From: Pseudomonadota bacterium
GTDB lineage: Bacteria > Pseudomonadota > Gammaproteobacteria > Burkholderiales > Burkholderiaceae_E
Assembly (NCBI GenBank): GCA_023389055.1
Contig: JAEWFA010000048.1
Location: 1 to 12,526, forward strand
Direction of reading: 5' to 3'
DNA length: 12,526 nt
Numbering within the stretch: position 1 is the first letter of the stretch; each line of letters starts with the position of its first letter. Below are positions 7,583 to 12,526 of this stretch, piece by piece. The position numbers and the translations under genes are program-made. The notes under the pieces are model-generated. The model was not told where the DNA came from. It saw nothing but the letters and a program-made list of their open reading frames with translations, and did not search any database.

Positions 7583-7777
7583 TGCGCACAAACCCCGGTC
7601 TTTTTTGAATCGTGGCGGGTGCCTAGCAGATTCTTCGGCACAAACCTCTTTTTCATCCTTGCGATAGACGCACTTAAACTTCTTCCTGAAATCGGGAAAC
7701 CGCGAAGCTCCGCGCCGAAGTGCGACGATCGGTGTCGCCTTTAGATGAGATTGGCGTAATTCTCGATTTGCGGGGCA
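7583..7777 (-). other. Spacer upstream of the HARE-HTH gene, probable promoter region
   Basis: About 195 bases between the metK-like stop and the first cassette gene. It is the natural place for the cassette promoter, but I see only a poor match (TTCAGG, 18 bases, TATCGC on the minus strand). The frame of the HARE-HTH gene is open throughout, reading a basic, protein-like stretch (for example FRKKFKCVYRKDEKEV), but lacks ATG, GTG or CTG. A 25-codon frame at 7579-7656 overlaps the HARE-HTH ATG. I do not call it as a gene. Confidence 0.35.
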
Positions 7778-8935
7778 TCATAATCGCTCCCTTCGGGACC
7801 GGAAAGGCGCTCGGCAACTGAAATCGACGAATGGCAACGAAACTGCTATGGAGGGCATGCCCCAGCGTGCAGTTTCCGGCAACGGGCGTCCGCTCACCTG
7901 TCTCGCTCTTCTGGAAGCACGAGTCGTGTCCAGTACATCGCTAGGCGTGGTTGCGCAATGCGCCGCCCTCGGCGCGGCATCGACCCACAGCTCAGTCGAG
8001 ACCGCTTGCGCACAGCCCGGCTCGTATCGGACCTCCACGAGCGCCTCATATCGCGCCCGCCCCACCGCCTCGAGCGCCATCTCCCGCGCCAACAACGCCC
8101 CCGCCCGATCCACCTTGTTGAAATCCTTCCCCGACCAGGCTCCGCCCCCGATCGGCACCGTCGGTCCATACGCATCCATCACCAGCTTCTTCCCCGTCGA
8201 TCCGTTGTCCCCGTTCGGCCCGCCGCAGACGAACATCCCCGCGCCGTTCAGTACGACCTCCGGCATCGACTTGCCCGCGCACGCCGTCGCGACCGCCTCC
8301 TCGGCGATCCTTCGCAGCAGCAGCCAGTCCGACCCTTCGTGGTGGTGCAGCGAGATCGACACGCGCAGTGGCTGCCACTGCAGGCCGTCGGTGCGCACCT
8401 GCGCGAGCACCTTGCCGTCGGGGCCGATCTCGCCGGCGCCCTTCTCGATGCGCAGCCGGAAGAGCTCGCGCGCGATGCGGCGCGCGAGCCAGTGCGCGGG
8501 CGGCAGGTGGTCGGTGTCGCGCATCGTGTTCGCGTAGCCGATGCAGATCGCCTGGTCGTCGGAGAGGTGGCGGTGCTCGCGCTCGCCGGGCTCGAACTCG
8601 CCGATGCGCATCGCGCGCTCGATGCGCAGGTCCTCGGGGCGCGGGCCCCAGACGTGGCCGGCTGCGTCTTCGCCGTAGCCGGCTTCGCGGTACGTGCGGC
8701 GCACGAGCGCGTCGATGTCGAGCGTATCGAGTACCTCGCGGTGCGCGGCACCGCGGCCGGTGACGAAGACGCGGTCGAAGACGCAGGCGGCTTCGATGCC
8801 GCACTGGCCGAGCGCGTCGCCGCGCATCACGTGCTCGACGATCGCGTCGGCGAGCGCGTCGCAGAGCTTGTCGGGATGGCCGGGGAGGACGAACTCGGCG
8901 GATTCGGTGCGCGTGCTTCCGAGTTGCATTTGCAT
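7778..8935 (-). CDS. metK: Divergent S-adenosylmethionine synthetase (methionine adenosyltransferase)
   Basis: A 385-residue protein, the usual MetK length (E. coli about 384). It should join ATP and methionine into SAM. The conserved blocks align in order: GHPDKLCDALADA (catalytic H20, D22, K23), SDDQAICIGYAN (D127), PDGKV (K175), GPNGDNGSTGKK (D243, K249, K250) and GGGAWSGKDFNKVDR (K270, K274, D276). Changes from the standard enzyme include Arg-Lys becoming Lys-Lys at 249-250 and GGE becoming TGR around residue 61. The C-terminus is weak, but RPLPETARWGM lines up with the usual HPIYKETAAYGHFG. This is clearly a diverged paralogue rather than a typical housekeeping MetK. The start is ATG 8935; ATG 8929 is possible. 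It follows the VWA gene by 55 bases and precedes the methyltransferase cassette. Confidence 0.85.
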   Translation of the reverse strand: MQMQLGSTRTESAEFVLPGHPDKLCDALADAIVEHVMRGDALGQCGIEAACVFDRVFVTGRGAAHREVLDTLDIDALVRRTYREAGYGEDAAGHVWGPRPEDLRIERAMRIGEFEPGEREHRHLSDDQAICIGYANTMRDTDHLPPAHWLARRIARELFRLRIEKGAGEIGPDGKVLAQVRTDGLQWQPLRVSISLHHHEGSDWLLLRRIAEEAVATACAGKSMPEVVLNGAGMFVCGGPNGDNGSTGKKLVMDAYGPTVPIGGGAWSGKDFNKVDRAGALLAREMALEAVGRARYEALVEVRYEPGCAQAVSTELWVDAAPRAAHCATTPSDVLDTTRASRRARQVSGRPLPETARWGMPSIAVSLPFVDFSCRAPFRSRRERL

Positions 8936-8949
8936 GGCATTTTCCGGGG

Positions 8950-8981
8950 TCGGGTTGCGGGAGATTCGGGTTGCAGGACGG
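8950..8981 (+). repeat. Imperfect tandem repeat of 16 bases upstream of the metK-like gene
   Basis: TCGGGTTGC occurs at 8950-8958 and again at 8966-8974. The following seven bases agree in part, giving two units of 16. It fills most of the 55-base gap between the VWA gene and the metK-like gene, just upstream of the latter's start. It could be a binding site for a regulator. I see no known SAM or SAH riboswitch fold here, and the gap is too short for most of them. Confidence 0.45.
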
Positions 8982-8990
8982 ACGGGGAAA

Positions 8991-10415
8991 TCAGGCGTCG
9001 AGCGGCGGCAGCCGGTGGGCCGGCACGATCTGGTTGGCGAACGCCGCGTCTCCGCGATCGGTGATCGCGGCGACGAGCCTCACGCCGCGCTTCGCGAGCT
9101 CGCGGCGATGCTCGTCGGGCACCTTGCCCACCCATCCGTCGGTGACGACGAGCGCGTGGCGCACGCCCGCGTCGAGCAGGTGGTCGGTGACGGCCTCGAT
9201 GTCTGTGCCGCCGGTGCTCAAGCGCACGCCGGCGCGCAGTTGCGCGTGCGTGAGCGGCGCGATGCCGGTCGAGAAGCCCCAGACGACGGGCTCGACGAGG
9301 TCGAGGCAACCGACGAGCGCGGCGTAGAGCGCGGGCAGCACGCCGCTCATCGAACCCGATAGGTCGAGGTAGACGCGCACGCGCTCGACGGGACTGCGCT
9401 GCACGGCACTCGACACGTCGGACCACAGCAGCGGCTCGAAGCCGAGCGCGCGCTGCACGGCAGCGCTGCGGTCGTGGCCGCGGTCGAAGGGCGACAGCGT
9501 CGGCACGGCGGCGGAGGCGGTGCGTTGCGCAAGTCCGCTGCCCGAGCGGCTCGCCGCCTGCGCGATCGCTCGGCGCAGCACGCGCGTCGCCTGCGCTCGG
9601 CGCTCGGCGAGCGCGATGCGGTCGCGCCGCATCTCGGCGCCCTGGTCGCGACCGCTGCGCAGCTCGATCATCGGCCAGCGCGCGACGATGTCGCGGATCT
9701 CGCGCAGCAGGTCCGGGTGAAGGAGCGTTGCATCGGGGTCCGCGGCGCTCGGGTCGTGGTTGCCGAGCAGCGGCATGTCGTCGAGCTCGTTGCCGCTGGG
9801 GCCGCGCTCGAGCAACCGGTACAGCTCCTCGGTCGTCACCGACTCGTCGCTGTACAGCTGCCAGTGCGTCTCCTCGAGCAGCAGCGCGGCGCTGCCTTCG
9901 CCGTAGCAGGCGAGCGGCTGCGCGCGCGTCTCGCGCGGGTGATGCGGATCCGGGTCCCAGCCGGGCGGCGGGGCGAGCAGCACGACAGGACCGCTCGCCT
10001 GCTGCGTGAACTGCGTGAAGAAGGTCGTGTACCGCGCGCTCGGGAACAGCCGGCACAGCTGCGCGTTGATCAGGCAGTCGAAGGCCCAGTTCTGCGCAGG
10101 CGTCGCGCGCGGGTAGAGCCGCGTGTGGCCGAGCAGCACGTGGTACACCTCGTGCAGCACGAGCATCGACAGGTGTTCGTCGGTGCGGCAGTGGCGCGCG
10201 ACGAACCCGGGATTCACGAGCATCGACGAGCGCGGGCCGGTCGTCACGCAGGCGGTCGGGATCTCGTCGGACACCTCGATCGACAGCAGCGAGAGCAGCT
10301 TCGCGAAGGCCTGGCCGGTGACGGGCACGCAGGCGTGGATGCGGTCGCGCAGCGCGCGCGCCTCGAGCGCGGCGACGTGGCGCTCGGTCTCGCGGACGGC
10401 GTGGACGGTGGTCAT
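8991..10415 (-). CDS. DUF2201-type protein: metallopeptidase-like N-terminus plus VWA domain
   Basis: A 474-residue protein. The N-terminal half has HEVYHVLLGH (88-97), an HExxHxxxGH zinc-metallopeptidase-like motif. Downstream is a long charged linker (about 220-320). The C-terminal half is a VWA-like domain with the metal-ion site DLSGS (351-355), a threonine-bearing STGGTD (400-405) and VVTDG (423-427). This order is that of the DUF2201 metallopeptidase/VWA-like family, commonly found beside MoxR ATPases. By analogy with RavA-ViaA-type pairs, the ATPase and VWA protein would remodel or mature a client; the client is not known here. ATG 10415 overlaps the preceding stop (ATGA), and a GGAG lies about 11 bases upstream. 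Proteolysis is suggested only by motif. Confidence 0.85.
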   Translation of the reverse strand: MTTVHAVRETERHVAALEARALRDRIHACVPVTGQAFAKLLSLLSIEVSDEIPTACVTTGPRSSMLVNPGFVARHCRTDEHLSMLVLHEVYHVLLGHTRLYPRATPAQNWAFDCLINAQLCRLFPSARYTTFFTQFTQQASGPVVLLAPPPGWDPDPHHPRETRAQPLACYGEGSAALLLEETHWQLYSDESVTTEELYRLLERGPSGNELDDMPLLGNHDPSAADPDATLLHPDLLREIRDIVARWPMIELRSGRDQGAEMRRDRIALAERRAQATRVLRRAIAQAASRSGSGLAQRTASAAVPTLSPFDRGHDRSAAVQRALGFEPLLWSDVSSAVQRSPVERVRVYLDLSGSMSGVLPALYAALVGCLDLVEPVVWGFSTGIAPLTHAQLRAGVRLSTGGTDIEAVTDHLLDAGVRHALVVTDGWVGKVPDEHRRELAKRGVRLVAAITDRGDAAFANQIVPAHRLPPLDA

Positions 10416-11065
10416 CGGCGTGCGGCTCCGGCGGGCAGGTAGTAGTCGAAGGTGGTGTCGTTCGCGCCGAGCGACGCGCCGGGCGTGCCGAAGAGGAAGA
10501 GGCCGACGCTCGGTGCGCGGGCGCGCAGGAAGAGCCCGCCTGCGGTGCCGGCGAGCAGCCGCAGTGCGACGAGCGGCTCGGTCGGGCGCTGCACGGGCAC
10601 GGCCCCGCCTTGCGGGATGCTCCGCGCGAGCAACAGCGGCGGCAGGTCCATCGGGCCGAGCGCGGCGACGCGTTCGAGGAACTCGTCGTGGAGCGCGGTG
10701 TGCGACAGCTCGCGCACGGCGAGTCGTTCTGTCTTGAAGCGCGGGCCGTGTTCCCCGTTCGTTCGCAGCATTGCGACGGCGTCGATCAACTCGTCGGGTT
10801 CTCGCCAGACCGAACGCGCTATGTCGCGGCCGCACAGCTCGTGCGCGCGGCCGTCGTGCAGCAGGCCGACGAGGCAGACGCGGGCGAAGAACTCGCCGCT
10901 GGGCGTGCGGCCCTTGGCGCCGGGGCGGCCTTGCCTGCCGGCATCGCCGAGGCCGCTCGCCGAGCGCCCGCGCGCCTTGCCGGTCGCGCGCAGCGGGCGA
11001 ACGTCGACGGTGCTGCGCGGCGGCGCCGACATGTTGTGCAGCGCCGAGGGGGCGAATTCGCGCAT
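10412..11065 (-). CDS. Unrecognised 217-residue protein between the MoxR and VWA genes
   Basis: I do not recognise this protein. The first 60 residues are basic and rich in R, G, S and A, and likely disordered. From about residue 62 there is a folded-looking stretch (GEFFARVCLVGLLHDGRAHELCGRDIA), followed by leucine-rich segments including LPPLLLARSIP and a hydrophobic GLFLRARAPSVGLFLFG. No signal peptide or convincing membrane span is seen. Its ATG at 11065 shares a base with the upstream stop (TGATG), and its stop overlaps the VWA start (ATGA). It should therefore be made with both partners, and may be an adaptor or regulator of the MoxR-VWA pair. GAAGG lies upstream of the ATG. Reading frame choice is supported by codon bias and these overlaps. 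Confidence 0.72.
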   Translation of the reverse strand: MREFAPSALHNMSAPPRSTVDVRPLRATGKARGRSASGLGDAGRQGRPGAKGRTPSGEFFARVCLVGLLHDGRAHELCGRDIARSVWREPDELIDAVAMLRTNGEHGPRFKTERLAVRELSHTALHDEFLERVAALGPMDLPPLLLARSIPQGGAVPVQRPTEPLVALRLLAGTAGGLFLRARAPSVGLFLFGTPGASLGANDTTFDYYLPAGAARR

Positions 11066-11388
11066 CACGCCGCCTTCGCATTGGCGGAGCGGGCGGCGAC
11101 GCGCGTGGGCTTCGGTGTCGTCGCGCCTTCCTTCGGACGCGGTGCGTTCGCGCGCGCGCCTGGTTTCGCCGCGTCGTCCGCCGTCTTCTCGCGGCACTGC
11201 GCGAACCAGCGCTCGAACTGAGCGTCGCGCGCGATCACCTCCTTCGCGTCGAAGCTCGCCTGCTCGACGGCGAAGAGCGTGTAGAGCACGTTGCCGAGCG
11301 ACGCCTCGCGCTCGTCGGACGAGTCGAGCTTCGCGAGCACGGCGAGCAGCGCGTTGTAGCGCGTGACCTCGGCGCGCGTGAGCTGCAT
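11065..11388 (-). CDS. Probable C-terminal end of the MoxR ATPase, displaced by a frameshift
   Basis: A frame of 107 codons from an ATG at 11388. Its sequence (MQLTRAEVTRYNALLAVLAKLD, DEREASLGNVLYTLF) is helical and protein-like. The overlapping MoxR frame reads only R, S, T and C here, the usual look of an out-of-frame GC-rich read. The frame extends upstream of the ATG as LERDATHR, and would join the MoxR frame after GRVLD if one base were restored near 11410. The last 35 residues are a basic K/A/P-rich tail. I read it as the true C-terminus of the ATPase, not as a separate gene. If the shift is real, the ATG could allow independent translation. It ends TGATG into the next gene. Confidence 0.6.
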   Translation of the reverse strand: MQLTRAEVTRYNALLAVLAKLDSSDEREASLGNVLYTLFAVEQASFDAKEVIARDAQFERWFAQCREKTADDAAKPGARANAPRPKEGATTPKPTRVAARSANAKAA

Positions 11389-12526
11389 GCGGTGCGTCGC
11401 GTCGCGCTCGAGTCGAGCACGCGACCGAGCGGCTCGGCGAGCATCTCGAGCGTGGGCGCGTTCGCCGCGTCGCGCTCGGCGAGCACGGGCAGCAGGCGGC
11501 GCGCGAGCAGGTAGCGGCCGGCGACGTCCTGCGCGGCCCAGGCGTCGGCGACGAGCGCGGAGAACGCGGTGCGCGTGAGCGTTCCTTCAGGCATCGCGAG
11601 CGCGAGCGCGATGCGGCGCACCGGGTTCGGTTCGTTGCGCAGGCGCGCGAGCGGCGAACCGAGCGGTTCGCCGGCGAGCTCGACCGCATGCCGGTGCAGC
11701 GCGAGCAGCGTCGACTCCTGCCACGCCGCGCGGCCGCGCGCGCGGTGCGGCAGGCCCCAGCGCAGCGCTTCGAGGGCGGAGTCGTCGATCGTGCAGGTCG
11801 ACTCGGGGGCCTCGTCGTTCGCCGTCGCTTGTGCCTGGTTCGGGCGGCTCTTCTTCGCGCAGCCGAGCGCTTCGCGCGCGCCGTGCACGAAGTGGATCGA
11901 CCGGCGCAGCATCGCGGCACGTCGGCCCGACATCGGCAGGCCGGCTTCGGCGAGCGGTGCGACCAGCGAGTCGACGTAGCCGACGACCCAGTCGTCGAAG
12001 GCTTCGAGCGACAGGCGCTGGCGCTCACGGGCGGCGTCGACGAGGGCGCGCAGGGGAGGCATCGCGGCCGGTGCGAAGTCGTCGCCGTGCGCGATCAGCC
12101 GGCGACGATCGGCCGGCGCCATCTCCGCCATCGTCGGCAGCTCGACGACGAACGCGAAGCGATCGGCGAGCGCGGGGTCGAGCGGTTGCGAGCCGAGGTA
12201 CGCGTCGTCGATGTCGCCCGACGCGTCGAAGGCCGCGGGCGGGTTCATCGCCGCCCAGCGGTAGCGCAGCCGCTCGAGCGCGACGCCCATCACGCGCCGC
12301 TCGTGCACGATCGAGAAGAGCTTGTTCTGCACTTCCGGGCGGCAGCGCGAGATCTCGTCGAGGAACACCGACTCGGCGTCCCACAGCGTGGCCCGCGTGC
12401 GCAGGTATTGCAGTTCGGTGCGCGCCTCGTTCGGCAGCGGGAAGCCGAGCAGGTCGTCGAAGGAGACCAGGGCAGTGCAGTGTTTAACCCCAAGCGGCGC
12501 GTTACGGGCCGCGGGTTTTGACGCGG
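11235..12526 (-). CDS. MoxR-family AAA+ ATPase, 5' end off the window, frameshifted near 11410
   Basis: The frame is open to the right edge, and the region that should hold Walker A lies just outside. Visible parts in order are LVSFDDLLGFPLPNEARTEL, the Walker B VFLDEISR at 12345-12368, sensor 1 WAAMNPP around 12245, and LGSQPLDPALADRF with the arginine-finger region around 12160. A helical lid region follows (RRLIAHGDDFAP, LPMSGRRAAMLRRSI). MoxR ATPases form rings that act with VWA proteins as chaperones, and the DUF2201/VWA gene is two genes downstream. From about 11410 to the stop at 11235 the frame reads an R/S/T-rich string, whereas a neighbouring frame reads sensible protein. The intact product therefore probably continues to 11065. 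A GTG at 12368 is in frame but is not the real start. Confidence 0.82.
   Translation of the reverse strand, partial: ASKPAARNAPLGVKHCTALVSFDDLLGFPLPNEARTELQYLRTRATLWDAESVFLDEISRCRPEVQNKLFSIVHERRVMGVALERLRYRWAAMNPPAAFDASGDIDDAYLGSQPLDPALADRFAFVVELPTMAEMAPADRRRLIAHGDDFAPAAMPPLRALVDAARERQRLSLEAFDDWVVGYVDSLVAPLAEAGLPMSGRRAAMLRRSIHFVHGAREALGCAKKSRPNQAQATANDEAPESTCTIDDSALEALRWGLPHRARGRAAWQESTLLALHRHAVELAGEPLGSPLARLRNEPNPVRRIALALAMPEGTLTRTAFSALVADAWAAQDVAGRYLLARRLLPVLAERDAANAPTLEMLAEPLGRVLDSSATRRTACSSRAPRSRATTRCSPCSRSSTRPTSARRRSATCSTRSSPSSRRASTRRR

Noticed and set aside
7579..7656. 25-codon frame ending over the HARE-HTH start (ATGA)
   Set aside because: It is too short, has no properly spaced ribosome binding site and no recognisable content. 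The overlap can arise by chance.
7778..7980. Possible frameshift at the end of the metK-like gene
   Set aside because: The C-terminus is odd, but RPLPETARWGM aligns with the usual final MetK block at the expected position, and total length is normal. Divergence is more likely than a shift.
8936..8990. SAM or SAH riboswitch upstream of the metK-like gene
   Set aside because: The gap is only 55 bases and shows no known conserved core or pseudoknot, only a short direct repeat.
7958..9064. Plus-strand open frame of 368 codons antisense to the metK-like gene
   Set aside because: Arginine/alanine-rich read of the reverse strand in a very GC-rich gene. The minus-strand frame carries all the MetK motifs.
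8827..10056. Minus-strand open frame of 409 codons in another frame across the VWA and metK-like genes
   Set aside because: Almost entirely A/R/P/H, a shadow frame of the high-GC genes.
9474..10442. Plus-strand open frame of 322 codons antisense to the VWA gene
   Set aside because: Low-complexity R/A/V/G composition and no motif. The minus strand carries HExxH and MIDAS motifs.
11688..12521. Plus-strand open frame of 277 codons antisense to the MoxR gene
   Set aside because: Composition typical of an antisense shadow in GC-rich DNA. The minus strand shows Walker B and sensor motifs.
1..12526. CRISPR array, tRNA or rRNA genes
   Set aside because: No regularly spaced repeats, cloverleaf-like sequences or rRNA-like stretches were seen on either strand.

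Overview
The window is from a GC-rich bacterium, most likely a Proteobacterium. The evidence is strong G/C preference at third codon positions in the right half and an IS3-type orfA start of a kind common in beta- and gammaproteobacteria. I cannot name the genus. Every gene I can support lies on the minus strand, so transcription runs from high to low coordinates. The plus-strand open frames look like GC-driven shadows.

Right block (about 7980-12526, very GC-rich): a MoxR-type AAA+ ATPase that runs off the right edge and appears frameshifted near 11410; a 217-residue protein I do not recognise; a 474-residue protein of DUF2201 type with an N-terminal HExxH metallopeptidase-like region and a C-terminal VWA/MIDAS region; and, 55 bases further on, a divergent full-length S-adenosylmethionine synthetase (MetK-like). 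The first three are packed with 1-4 base overlaps. They look like a MoxR/VWA chaperone or remodelling operon, with the MetK-like enzyme as a possible fourth member.

Left block (235-7582, visibly lower GC): five genes that look like a DNA-targeting defence or DNA-processing cassette. In transcription order these are a HARE-HTH + PD-(D/E)XK nuclease-like protein; an SPPY-type amino-group DNA methyltransferase; a HerA-type hexameric ATPase; a NurA-type nuclease with a four-cysteine (zinc-ribbon-like) segment; and a DUF2075-type superfamily 1 helicase/ATPase fused to an N-terminal PD-(D/E)XK domain. The last four overlap by exactly 4 bases at each junction (ATGA, TTGA, ATGA), which points to coupled translation and a shared complex or pathway. 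I infer that the methyltransferase marks self DNA while HerA-NurA, the helicase-nuclease and the HARE-HTH nuclease act on unmarked DNA. I do not recognise this five-gene combination as a named system.

Left edge (1-about 116): the first codons of an IS3-family transposase orfA, so an insertion sequence borders the cassette directly downstream. The GC change falls inside the 3' end of the metK-like gene, which may mark the other border. No tRNA, rRNA, CRISPR array or riboswitch was seen.
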